Part shown: piece after piece, positions 49,922-61,189 of the stretch
Layout: each line of letters opens with the position of its first letter
How positions within the stretch are numbered: the first letter of the stretch is position 1
From: Cyclina sinensis
Lineage: Eukaryota > Mollusca > Bivalvia > Venerida > Veneridae
Assembly: GCA_012932295.1 (NCBI GenBank)
Contig: JAAONU010000001.1
Span: forward strand, 43,311,134 to 43,375,133
Direction of reading: 5' to 3'
Length of the DNA stretch: 64,000 nt
Notes under the pieces: model-generated
Database searches by the model: none
What the model saw: the letters and a program-made list of their open reading frames with translations, nothing else
What the model was told of the DNA's origin: nothing
Position numbers and translations under genes: made by a program

Positions 49922-51296
49922 TGGTCCAAATTTTATTGCTAAAGCGAAAAACTTTAAAAATTAGGGAAAAAAAATTTTTTGGGGGGAGTGACCCCCAGGG
50001 GAAGGGGGATGACCCAACTGTGGTCACAGTGCGTACTACCAAATATCTAAGCTCCAGGCCTTGTAGTTTGTGACGAGAAGATTTTTAAATGTTTTTGCGA
50101 TATAACTCTATGTAAAGAAGTGACCCCTTGGGAGGGGCCAGTTTTGACCCAGGGGCCATGGTTTGGAGAATCTTGGTAGAGGTTTACTAGACAATGCTAA
50201 ACACCAAATATCTAAGCTCCATGCCTTGTAGTTTCTTACAAGAAGATTTTAAAAGTTTTCCTTATATAACTCTATGTGTATCAAGTAAGCCCAGGGCGGA
50301 GCCAATTTTGACCCAGGGGCCATAATTTGAACAATCTTGGTAGAGGTCTACTAGACAATGCTCAACACCAAATATCTAAGCTCGATGCCTTGCGGTTCCT
50401 GACAAGTAGATTTTTAAAGTTTTCCCTTTATAACTCTATGTAAATTAGGTTAGCCCCGGGCGGGATCAGTTCTAACCCCAGGGTCACAATTTGAACGATC
50501 TTTGTAGAGGTCTACTAGATGATGCCTCATACCAAATATCTCAGCTCCAGGCCTTGCGGTTTCTGACTAGAAGATTTTTAAAGATTTTCCAATATAACTC
50601 ATGTAAAATATGTGACCCCTTGGGCGAAGCCAATTTTGACCCAAAGGCCATGATTTGAACAATCTTGGTAGAGGTCTACAAGATTATGCTGAACACCAAA
50701 TACCTTAGCTCTAGGCCATGTCGTTTCTTACAAGAAGATTTTAAAGTTTTTCCCTATATAACTCTATGTAAAACATTTGACCCCTGGGACGGGGTCAGAT
50801 TTGACCCAGAGGCGATGATTTGTACAATCTTGGTAGAGGTCTACTAGACAATGCTGCATACCAAATATCTAAGCTCCATGTGTTGGTTTCTGACAAGAAG
50901 ATTTTTGAAGTTTTCCCTATGTAACTATGTAAAATCAAGTGACCCCCAGGGCGGAAACAGTTCTTACCCCATGGTAATAATATGAACAAACTTGGTAGAG
51001 GTCCACTAGATGATGCCTTATACCAAATATCTAAGCTCCAGGCATTGTGGTTTTTGAGAAGAAGATTTTTAAAGTTTTTTCTTTTGTTTGCCCTGGCAAC
51101 CAGAGTTCTGCATAGAATTGAATTCTTTGAACAACTTTGGTAGACCTTTATGCAAGGAACATTCCATGCAAGTTTCATTGAATTTAGCCCAGTGGTTTCA
51201 GAGAAGGTGTCGTTTGAATGAAGTTGTTGACACCTTACGATGCACGACGCACGACGTACATCGGACATTGGGGTATGACAAAAGCTCACTACGGCA
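49279..51296. mobile_element. Repeat element nested in the LINE
   Basis: Begins aacaagagggccaatggccc, then taaagcgctcacct, and ends gacaaaagctcactacggca. Left part: units with aaatcggaacgaaaagctgt and gtccaaatttcattgccgta. Right part (about 49990-51290): the ggggccaattttgacc / aacaatcttggtagaggtct units of about 150 bp. It separates the LINE's two halves and uses the same architecture as 41823-43890. An 8-base ttaaacaa on each side may be the target duplication. Confidence 0.65.
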
Positions 51297-51550
51297 CTTT
51301 GTGCCAGGTTATTTAAACAATAAACTAAAATGGTTTAAATTTAGTTATAGAGTGAAATGCCACACTGCAAATATGGTTTATAAAGCTTTGAATAATATGA
51401 CACCTATTTATATGAATGCAAAATTTCTCTAACAACAAATTTAATAACTTACGCTCTAACACAAATAATGATCTTGTTTTGCAAACCATACCTCATTCAA
51501 ATTATCTTAAGGAATCTTTCACTTTGTATGTTACTTTCTATAGATAAAGA
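51297..51550 (+). pseudogene. LINE 3' end, continuation of the interrupted copy
   Basis: RVKCHTANMVYKALNNMTPI and then, after a frameshift, SNTNNDLVLQTIPHSNYL are the C-terminal block that follows DYCCTVWG in this LINE type. It therefore belongs to the copy at 47480-49278. It ends near an ATT-rich tail (attattattattatctta), probably the LINE's 3' microsatellite. Confidence 0.75.
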
Positions 51551-51564
51551 TTCTATTATTATTA

Positions 51565-51831
51565 TTATCTTAATAGCGTGTTTTTGATGTCACTGTTTAT
51601 AACGGCTAAATGATCGGCAGCTTGAAAAGCTTGATTAATATCCTTGAACTTCTGCATTTTCTTTGATGGGTCGCCGACATTTTCAAAGGCAGGAAATTCG
51701 CACGAACCAAACTTCAGATGGGACAAGGCAGTCAAGGAGCAAAGGTTGTAGGGATTTACTGTGATTTTTGATGAGACATTGGTTTTAAAAGGTTTACAAA
51801 TTTCTTTAACATTGTTTATTGTGAAGTTCAA
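51565..51831 (-). other. Conserved-looking open frame in TIR element copy 2
   Basis: About 88 codons reading TVNPYNLCSLTALSHLKFGS, then CEFPAFENVGDPSKKMQKF and INQAFQAADHLAVIN. The same frame is visible in copy 1 (45313-45473) as broken pieces, where small indels and an insertion of about 250 bp interrupt it. It could be a piece of the element's original protein or a captured host exon. I do not recognise it. Confidence 0.35.
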
Positions 51832-52559
51832 TTTCTGTTACAAGCAAAACGTGTATTTTAGACTTGCAGATTCGAGTTTCCTTGCAATAACTTTTAAACA
51901 CTTCACTCATACTAAGCACACACATGTTTATTGTAAAATAAAACACACGTCAATTTCTGACCCACAATAACTTTGTCATTCATAATTGATTGTTTAAATT
52001 ACTTGACACACATGTTTTCCGCACACAGTAAGAAATCATATGTCTCTGGACTTGGTTCCTGTGGCATGTAGGTAAACAACGACAAAACTTGCTTAATTTG
52101 GTTTTAATAATGATGACGACAACCATGATACGAACTATACTACTACTTTAGTACTAATACTAACTATAGTGCAAATCATATTAATTATTATCGTCGTGGT
52201 GGTGGTGATGATGATGATAGTGATTTTGAACGATGTTCATAGTTTTTTATTACAATGTATGTGACATATACGTTTATGTATCTTACTGTCATAGTGAGCG
52301 GACGAATATGCAACATTTGACAGGTGTGATTTTTACGGTCGATTATATCACACACGTGTTACATATTCGATCCGTGACATATACGGTTCGACAAGGCTCC
52401 ATTATGCAGAGAAAGAATCGTCACATACGTTGTTTCCTTGTGAAATTGCAGTAAAGGTTTCTACGTGGGTAATCTACGAATTTGGATAGATTAACTTATT
52501 TCCAGAAAAACTCATAGTGCATTTGCCACGATCCCAAGTCTAGGCCGATACTGCTGGAA

Positions 52560-52685
52560 ACAGTGCCGTGTTAGGTTACCACCAAATCCTGCGAAATCAG
52601 TCGGTAACTCAGTCACTCTCCGGAATCGAACCGGGCTGCTAGCTTTGTAGCCTAACCCACAAACCAATCGGCAACCGAGTCACCT
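52560..52685 (-). repeat. tRNA-like SINE head
   Basis: The reverse strand has a box B-like ggttcgattccgg (about 52625) and a weaker box A-like stretch ttggtttgtgggttaggc (about 52660). Without a convincing cloverleaf this is a tRNA-derived repeat, not a tRNA gene. Confidence 0.5.
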
Positions 52686-52824
52686 TGAAAATTAAAACTC
52701 AAACACAAATATCTGAGCAGTTAAGATGTACTCAGTACTGACATTTCTTTTAAATTACAACCAACCCCCACCCCCTCCCCACCCTGCCAACAAAAAAAGT
52801 CTTATCGACTGGACCCATTTTTAC

Positions 52825-52965
52825 GAACGAGAACGTCAGTAGCAGAAAGATGCAATACATCTTAGGATACACCACCCAGAGCGGGATTCGAACTCCGATA
52901 TTACCGCACTGAAGACCATCACTCGTGTATTTATACAATACGAGCTATGCACCAGACCGCAACAT
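52825..52965 (-). repeat. tRNA-like SINE, copy A
   Basis: The reverse strand has gagttcgaatcccgctctgg (box B) and ggtctggtgcatagctcgta (box A-like). The same family appears again at 53107-53225. Confidence 0.55.
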
Positions 52966-53106
52966 ACACCCTCTTGAGAAAGTCATCAAAATGATAAAAT
53001 AATGGAGAATGTTGTTGTCTGTTTTTAGGTCAAAAGATCAGACAGAAATCTTAAGAGAAGTTTACTACTAAGTCCAGGAGAGGTCATCCAAGGCGAACCC
53101 CCCAGC

Positions 53107-53225
53107 ATACGAACACTACAGTCCGTAACAGAAAGATGCAATATATCTTAAAATACACCACAAAGATCGGGATTCGAAGTCCGATCTTATTGCATTGAAG
53201 ACCAACACTAAGTACTGAGCCAAAG
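53107..53225 (-). repeat. tRNA-like SINE, copy B
   Basis: Shares cgtaacagaaagatgcaata, tcttaaaatacaccac and the box B region (acttcgaatcccgatc in reverse) with copy A at 52825-52965. It is more decayed. Confidence 0.55.
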
Positions 53226-54315
53226 AATAGATTCCCTTACGCAGTTGTCAGAGATTGTATTTATAAATGATAAACCATAACACTGACAAAATCAAATTGC
53301 GTATTTCATTGAAGTCGTCAGAAGAAATATTTTGCTAGTTTAGATCTTCAATTATGTATTTGTTGATATGAAATATCGATTAAACAGGGATTAAAAAGCT
53401 TTGTTCTCTTCTAATAACCTCATAAGTGATTTTAAATGATAATTTAACATTGTAACGCGATTGGCTAGGTTTCCTGCAGGTAAATCCCCAATTTTCTGAT
53501 TACACTTCAATGTGCTGACATTGTCCTAATTCATAAATTATGAACCTGCTTGTTTAGTTCTTTTTGGCAGAATATCAGGCGGGGATTTAGAACGTGCAAA
53601 CTTGACAATATCTTATTATATATGGTTACCTTTTTTTATTCTATTTTGTTAGGGCTTTATCCGTCCGTCTCAAAGATTTAAGGTCAAATAATCTTATCAA
53701 GCCTTAATGAATTTTGATTAGTATAAGGATGAGTTTGAAACTGGGTCTACAATCTATTCGCTCCAATCACCAGCTCAAAACTACTTACAGGTCGCACTTT
53801 TGACCAAATCTTTATGAAACTTGTCAAAAATGTTTGTTTTGATGTTTGGAATGAATAAAAACTAGGCGTTATCGGGTCAAAAACTAGATCACCTGCTTTG
53901 ATTTGTGGGTAACCTTTTTCGCTGTATTTCTGAAGATATCTTGGACGGGCTCAAGATTCGATAATAGAAGTTTAAACGCCGGGTCCTTCCTGGCTGATAC
54001 GGCGATAGTACAGCCATTAAGGATAAAACAAGAGTAGGCTGGGCTTATCTTACGCATGATGAATGGCAAGAATGAACACTTATCTCATATAAATAAAACG
54101 ACGTGCCGTTTGAGATACAACAGTTTCCATCAAGGAATAATTTTTAGCTCTTATATTTAACTATAGAGTAATTTCTTCATGTATTTTTCATTACTGAAAT
54201 ATGTATTTATTTATAATTTATGCTTTCAAAGAGTTTATTTTAATCTTTTACCTACTTGTTGACGCAACGTTTCCCTGTTAAAACATTACTAAAGGGATCA
54301 TCAGGACGAACATTC
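53226..54315. other. No gene seen
   Basis: AT-rich. A short stretch near 53690-53890 (aggtcaaataatcttatcaa, aaaactaggcgttatcgg) resembles the trailing part of the tandem-repeat modules but is too decayed to call. Confidence 0.35.
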
Positions 54316-54591
54316 GATTTTGTTTTTGTTTTGTTTGGGTTTAACGCCGATTTTGATATCTAGATCGTATTCCTGCGGTCAGTCCACATAACCGGTTTTC
54401 CTGGATAACTAACAGGTAATTACCAATTTCTCCGTAAGTGACTGACTACTTTTCCACATGTTCTACTCTGAGTCAGCGGTGAGGGACAAATGAACATTAG
54501 ACAATATGTCCGAGATCAAATGTCACGGATCGAATTAGCGACCAGTGGATTTCTAATCCAGTGCTCTACCTACTGAGCTAAGCGGGCGGGC
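54316..54591 (-). repeat. tRNA-derived SINE (complete head, body and tail)
   Basis: On the reverse strand it opens gcccgcccgcttagctcagt, then aggtagagcactggatt (box A), and has gctaattcgatccgtgac (box B). A conserved-looking body follows (acggagaaattggtaattac, cctgttagttatccagg). It ends cggcgttaaacccaaacaaa followed by an A-rich aacaaaaac tail. This is the layout of mollusc tRNA-SINEs. It is transcribed by Pol III from its own promoter and mobilised by a LINE. Confidence 0.75.
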
Positions 54592-56085
54592 TACGAATAT
54601 TCGGGGCAAGTTTTAAGAACATTTTGTAAAAATGAGACCTCGTGAATGTTCGCATTGTTCATTCTTTGACTTGGACTGGTGACCTAGGTTACTAACTCTG
54701 GGAACTAAAATAGAGTTCTGAAGTTATACATACAGAGTTAGACATCAGGAATTTGTAATTTGAAAATGGATAAAAGGACATGAGGACAATTGTTTTAGTT
54801 ACTGTTAAAAATGACTCGGATCTATTAAATAAGTTAGTATTTCAGATAATCTTGGTTCTGAATTGTTACTAAATAAAAATAACATCATTGTTAAAGTCTG
54901 TTGCTGGTTGTTTCTGTCTAGATACGTTTTGACTGTAACAACAGACACAAAATTTAAATTAGTTTCAAAAGCTTGGATCAGAAAAAGCGTATTGGTCAAG
55001 ACGTTTTGAAACATGGTCCGACTATTCTTTTTGATTTTGTAAAGAGTTTTAAGTTGATTATGTTGGATAAAATAACAAGGCCACAACCTCGCCTCGTTGG
55101 AAAAGCATGAGAATAATTTAAGGTCGTTTTTTACCTAATTTTGTTAGATATAGGTGGAACAATTTCTTATATGATCTCCTGGTCTATGTTAAAATTGTTC
55201 ACAAGGACAAAAGATGTAAATTATGATACATGGGATAAAAAAGGTTGTCGAACAGCTCTTCTTCATTGTGATACTAGTTATCTTATTAATTGTCAAAGGA
55301 GATGATACAGAGGAAAGAAAAGATAAGACTAAAGGTTGAAAACAATTGGGCAGTCTATGTTAAAAAACTCATTTTAAGCATATTTAAGACACAAATGCGC
55401 TTTAAAAATCATTGTTTTTTAAAGGTTAGAACTAATGCTTGGATAATATAACACAATATATGACTAGACAATTGAAAATCATTACTTAATGGTTACAGTA
55501 ATGCAATTTGTTAAAAGGATCAAACAAAGAATTCAACTAGGAAATGACTACTGCATAAGAATTTGCACAGGTCAATTTTAAGGATAACAGTTGAATTTTA
55601 ATTACTGTGCTTCAAAATATTCTAAACGTTTTAATCTTTGCGAAAATATTATGTTTATTCATTGTTCATTGTTTATGTAAACTTCTAATCATTCTAAATC
55701 AGGTTTCATACCAATTGAACACTGACTATTTATACTTTAGAGAGCCTGATACGATAAAATCCATTGGAAAGAAAGTTACATTATTAATTTTAACGCAAAT
55801 AAAAGTAAAATAATAATATATAAACACAATATATAAACCAATTTAACTGAAGAAAAAACACTTTCTTTGAGTAGTTTGTCTTAACTTGATCATTTATACA
55901 ATGACCAATTAATCGCAAACGTGTTGTTTTAACCGGTTTCATTAGTAGTGGGAAGCGCAAAGGTAAAAGTGGTATGTTAGACCTGATAAGAACGACGTCG
56001 TATTCTTTTTATCCGCGAAGGAAACTTTTGTCCGCTACGTATTCAAATGTTGTATGTTGTAAGCCATCGGTTCTTCACAAATTTA
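54592..56085. other. No gene seen
   Basis: 1.5 kb AT-rich. Open frames at 54805-55086 (-) and 55607-55813 (+) have no recognised motif. The second is hydrophobic but low-complexity. Confidence 0.4.
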
Positions 56086-57500
56086 AAACTAAAACAATTC
56101 GAAACAATATTCGGGCGAGCTTTGTTTCCAGACAGTAGCCATGATTTTATTTGGAAAACCTTTTAAAAAAATGATGCGAAAAATGATAGAAAACTGAGTC
56201 TCATATATGAAATAACATGATAATTTGTGGTTAAAAGTAATTAAACTTGGCTTACGAGGAAATGAACTCAACATTTTTCGTTCTATTTATTCTATTGTAA
56301 AAAAGTGAAATACTCGAATTACGCGAGTAATAGTTTTGAATGCCACATTATAGTACGTCAGGGTAAGGGTTTACGTCCTTTGCTCTTTCTATTTTTAAGC
56401 GATAATGTTAATAGAATCAGGTCTTGACGGAATTGATGTAGACATGCTAAAGATATTTTTCATTCTTTATTCTGATTACATTGTCATATTTGCTAATGAT
56501 AAAGAAGCGTTTCAACAGAATTAAGAACTGTTATAGGAATATCGTTATAGGTGGAAATCGTCAGTAAAACCTCAAAAATCCAAAGTAATGATTTTTAGAA
56601 AAGGAGGAAGATTTACAGATAGTATTTTTTCACTATGGTTATAATGATATAGAAATAGTTAGTAGATTTATATACTAAGTAAGTGTCTTCACTACGGCTG
56701 GTACTTTTACAAAAACTGAAAACACTTTGCAAGTCAAGCCTAAAAGGCTATTTTTCAGATAAATAAATGTTTGTATAAATATACAAATATATCTGTGAAA
56801 ACATAGACTCGATCTATTTGGAAAACCTTTACTGTCATTTTTAGATTATGGCAGTGAAGTATGGAGAATTCACCCGCGAAAATCGTTAAAGAGAGTTCAC
56901 ATGCAATTCAACAAACGTTTACTAGGTGTAAAATCTACGATTATTTATGATGAATCGGGACAACTTTCTTTACAAAATCTACGATAAAAGTCTCGATTAT
57001 TTAATATTTTCATAAATTTGAGAAAATATTATCCACTAGTGAAAACAAATACATTAAAAAGATTGCAATATGCTATACGACGACCTTTTACGAAATCCAA
57101 ACGGGCAAAACTAATGCTTATTAATTAGAGACTGACTTTGTACATCACGATTCAATGACGATCGGGTGGTTCAAACTGTTGGAGAAATAAAATTGTTCCT
57201 ATATTTGGTTAAACAGAGAATAACAGATAAATTTATTCAAGGTTTGCAGTCTAGATTAAATGAATCAAATGGGGCATTATTTATCGAAATATAACGGTTT
57301 AAAGATTTCAGCCATATCATATATTCTTATCATTCCTAAGTTCACGCCTTCTCTTATCTTCCCAAAGATCCGGTTCCGGTGTGGTGCGCACACCTCCCTT
57401 TTTCCGCTGAAACAAAATATTGTTTTTCATTATTCTTTCCTTGTCCCCCACTCCATCTTTAATATAAGGTTAGGTAAGAAGGTCTTTAAAGCAGGACAAC
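56086..57500 (+). pseudogene. Old LINE remnant, 3' half
   Basis: Decayed over its whole length, with pieces such as YNDIEIVSRFIY (about 56640), HRLDLFGKPLLSFLDYGSEV followed by WRIHP (about 56800-56870) and RVHMQFNKRLLGVKSTI (about 56890-56940). These are the conserved blocks after the RT domain of mollusc LINEs (NYGSEVWG...R-x-H-x-x-F-x-K-x-x-L-x-V). Many stops. The family differs from the other two LINEs here. Confidence 0.6.
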
Positions 57501-57820
57501 CGAATTAGACAAGACAGGAACTCTTCGTCCTTGTGAAATGTTACTTTCTGAATAGCCCTCACGGCAGCCTCGTTCTGAGTCTACCATGTTTGTTTACTTC
57601 CGGCCACAAAATACGAAGAAATGTATTTCAATTTCTTTAATGTCTTCGTCATTGTGAGTGTGCTGATTGTCAGGAGACTACAACCTGAGTATTCAGCAGA
57701 TGGTAAGGTGGAAAATAACAATGGGGCATTACATTTTGGACCCAGAATCATTAAATTGTCGCCTTCCTTGTAGTTTATTTTTACACTAAGAACGTCAATG
57801 TCAAAACAAAAAAGTCCAGT

Positions 57821-60800
57821 TTGTCGAGAAAGACTCGTCTTTACCTCTGTGTACTCCTTCGTCAAGAGTCCTATGCACCAGAACCTAACCCAGAACCAAG
57901 ACGCCCAAAGTTCCCCTGTGGGATTTGCCAAAAGGCTGTGAAGTGGACCACCCCCGGAGTGCAGTGTGACTCCTGCAAGCTATGGTACCACCAGGACTGC
58001 ATGGGAATGTGTGACGAGGTCTACCTAGCCCTACGGAATGTCTCATGGTATTGTGTAATATGCGCTCTACTGAATTTCTCCTCGTGCCTATTTGATCTAA
58101 CATTCTATGAATCAACAAACACTTTCGACCCTCTCCAACTGGATTCCCCCACTTTTTTGACAGAATGCGACATGAGTTTTAATAACCCGTGTGCTACGTC
58201 ATCTCCGAATAGAGACAAGAATGAAGGTCCAATCCGATGTCGTCTTCACAGCAACATGTCCATACCATGCACCACCATGAACACTGACGCCAACCTCACA
58301 CATTCGAGTCTGTCTGCAAATTCTAATAACTTCCAGAACATCCACGCTTGTAAACAAAAAAGAAAAGATGTCCCCTTAAAAGTCATTAACATAAACTGTC
58401 AATCTGTCATTGGTAAGAAAACATCGTTGGAAATTCTTTGCGAAAATATGTGAGCTCACATCATAATCGGGACTGAATCATGGCTTACAGCATATCATCA
58501 GAGCAGTGAATTTTTCCCTGGTAATTATAATGTTTTAGACGGGACAGACATAGAGGGAAGGGAGGTGGTGTCTTCATACTTGTTGACAAGACGCTCCAGT
58601 GTATGGTCCCAGAAGAAATCAACACTGATAGAGACTGTGAGATGCTGTGGGTGCAAATATCTGTTCCCGGCGCAAGCAACCTCTATGTTGGAGCATTCTA
58701 TCGACCATCAAACATGGACCAACCAGATACTAGCTTATCCAGGATCCCTGATGGGGCCCACATCTGGGTGGGCGGAGACTTTAATCTTGGAGATATTTAC
58801 TGGGAGAACAACAGCGTTTATCCATCAGCAGCATAGGGTCCTCTATGCCAACAATTATTTAACATTGCAAACGATAGGTTCATAGAACAACAAGTGTGTG
58901 ATCCAACTCGTATTACAGAGCACTCTAGCAACATCCTTGATTTATTCTTTACCAACAACAGTTCGTTAATCAACACAACAGAAGTTATACCTGGAATTTG
59001 AGACCATTAAGCTGTTTACAAAGAGGCGAGCCTCCGTCCACATAGATCACAGCCACGGAAAAGGAGGGTCTACACGTACCAAAAGGTCAACTACGATGAC
59101 CTCAGCAAAGGGTTACTTGATCGTTACACAGAAATGACAACGCTCCAAAACGCTTCAACCAACACCCTTTGGTCGTTATTCAAAAATACTCTAATATCTC
59201 TAATGAACAAACACATCCCTACAAAAACCATTAAAGATGATCATAATAAAAAACCTTGGATAGACAAGAGATTGAAACCGGCTATGAGAAAAAGATCCAA
59301 ACTCTACACCAGGATGAAGAAGACCAGAAAGGAATCTGATATAAGTAAATACAAACAGTTTAAATCCCAATTCCAAAAATTAGAAAGACAATCTTACCAC
59401 TCATACGTTAACAACATAATCGAAGTCGAAGACACCAATCAAGATAAACAACAGAAACAGAAAAAAATTTGGACATTCATCACTTAGGAAAGACAACTCT
59501 GGCATTTCACCACTCAAAGATAAGGGATGACTCTTCAACACTGCACGTGACAAGGCTAACATTCTTAACAAGCAGTACATGTCAGTATTTACCCATTAAT
59601 CAGACAGTAACATCCCAACACCAGCAGGAATACCTTTCCCGGACATGGACATCATACAGATCAATGAAGAGGGCATCTTGAAGTTGTTAAACAACATCAA
59701 CCCAAGGAAGGCTTCAGGTCCTGACAACATTGCAACACGTATACTAAAAGACTGTGCAACTGATCTGGCCCCAATCCTCACTATGATCTTCCAAACCTTC
59801 ATGAAGGAAGGTAAGGTACCGGACGACTGGACCCATGCAAACGTCACGGCCATCTACAAGAAAGGCTCAAGGCAGGACCCGCAAACTACCGGCTGTCTCC
59901 CTCACAAGCCTATGCTACAAACTCCTTGAACATGTCATCGTCAGTCAAACCATGAAACATTTGGAAAGACAGCATCCTTCATGACTGCCAACATGGTTTT
60001 CAGAGCAAGAAGGAGCTGTGAAACGCAACTCCTCACCCTCGTGCATGAACTGGCGGAATCACTTGACAAGAGGATCCAGACAGACATGATCATACTGGAT
60101 TTCAGCAAGGCCTTTGATCGTGTTCCACATCAAAGACTTCTCAAGAAGGCCCATCATTATGGTATCCGCGGCATGACACTACAGTGGATCTCCTCATTCC
60201 TGAGTGGTCGCACCCAGAGAGTGCTTGTCCAAGGTCAGTCATCCGATGAAGCCCCAGTTGTGAGCGGTGTCCCTCAAGGTTCATTATTGGGACCTCTCTT
60301 ATTCGTGATATTCCTAAATGACCTCCCAGAGGGACTACTCTCCAAGACCCGGCTATTCGCAGACGACTGCATCCTATATAGGCTGATCAAGTCCATCCGT
60401 GATCAACAGCTGCTACAGGAAGACCTAGACTCACTAGCTAGGTGGGAAAACTTGTGGGGCATGGACTTCCACCCTCAAATGCAGCGTGTTGCGGGTAACA
60501 AGGGCGAAATCTTCTCTCTGGACCAACTACATCCTGAAAGGCATAACTCTGACTGAAGAGCAAACATCAAAATACCTAGGTGTGGACTTACAATCAGACC
60601 TTGGATGGAAACAACACATTGACAAAATAACCAAAAAAGCAAACAACATGCTAGGCTTCCTAAAACGTAATTTGAGAAACACAAGCAAGGAAAAACTAAA
60701 ACAAACGCCTACATATCTCTTGTTCGATCAAATTTAGAATACTGCTGCACAGTTTGGAACCCCCATTACAAAAACCTTGTATACCAAGTGGAAATGGTAC

Positions 60801-61189
60801 AGCAACGAGCAGCATGTTTCACCACAAACAGGTACCATAACACCAGCAGTGTCACAGATATGTTACATGATTTGAATTGGGAAACTCTGGAAGTTCGTCG
60901 TCAAAAGCTCCAACTCACCATGCTATACAAGATTGTCAACCACCTCGTAGAGATAGACTCTGGTCCTTACTTAACACCAACTAAAGCCAGAACAAGGTCG
61001 CCACACAGTACCCGTTTCCTGCCATATTCAACATCTACTGACGTCATGAAGTTCAGCTTCTTTCCTCGATGTATCGCGCTGTGGAACAACCTGCCAGCAT
61101 CTGTTGCTGAGGCTCATTCTTTGGCATCCTTCAAGAATGAGCTGTCAAACCTGATAGGCCAGTTATCCTATGTGTCAACCTTCTACTAA
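57821..61189 (+). pseudogene. LINE with PHD finger, endonuclease and RT (broken)
   Basis: A nearly full-length non-LTR retrotransposon. A PHD zinc finger opens it (57905-58070: CGICQKAV, CDSCKLWYHQDC, WYCVIC). An AP-type endonuclease follows in pieces: ININCQSVIGKKTSL, GTESWL, LYVGAFYRPSNMDQ, WVGGDFNLGDIYW. Then come the linker KPWIDKRLKPAMRKRSKLYT (59250-59320) and RT with PRKASGPDNIATRIL, ILDFSKAFDRVPHQRLL, SGVPQGSLLGPLLFVIFLND and FADDC (catalytic box, 60355-60370). The C-terminal blocks are KYLGVDLQSDLGWKQHI, EYCCTVWN-like sequence near 60740, and LQLTMLYKIVNHLVEID. Stops and frameshifts break it in about seven places. The layout fits the CR1/L2/Jockey-like group. Endonuclease and RT would nick and copy RNA at the target. 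Confidence 0.85.
57905..58070 (+). pseudogene. PHD zinc finger of the LINE
   Basis: Cys4-His-Cys3-type spacing: C-x2-C, then CDSC, WYHQDC and YCVIC. PHD fingers read histone tails in host proteins. In LINEs they are found in N-terminal proteins of some CR1-like elements, possibly guiding integration to chromatin. Here it is followed in the same frame by a Ser/Asn-rich linker leading to the endonuclease. Confidence 0.8.

Larger units (their letters stand above)
47040..52400. mobile_element. TIR element copy 2, opposite orientation, interrupted by a LINE
   Basis: 47045-47470 is the reverse complement of 45480-45905, with shared blocks such as tgtgatatattcgtgtggca, gcacaccgaaac and tgcctatagctacgtttata. 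51565-52107 is the reverse complement of 44660-45473, including gactgccttgtc and gtgcgaatttcctgcctt. 52108-52400 is the reverse complement of 40270-40540. Between the first and second parts lies a 5'-truncated LINE (about 47480-51560). The extreme tips seen in copy 1 are missing here. Confidence 0.6.

Noticed and set aside
54527..54591. tRNA gene on the minus strand
   Set aside because: Box A and B are present, but it is followed by the body and A-rich tail of a SINE, and a full cloverleaf does not form by eye.
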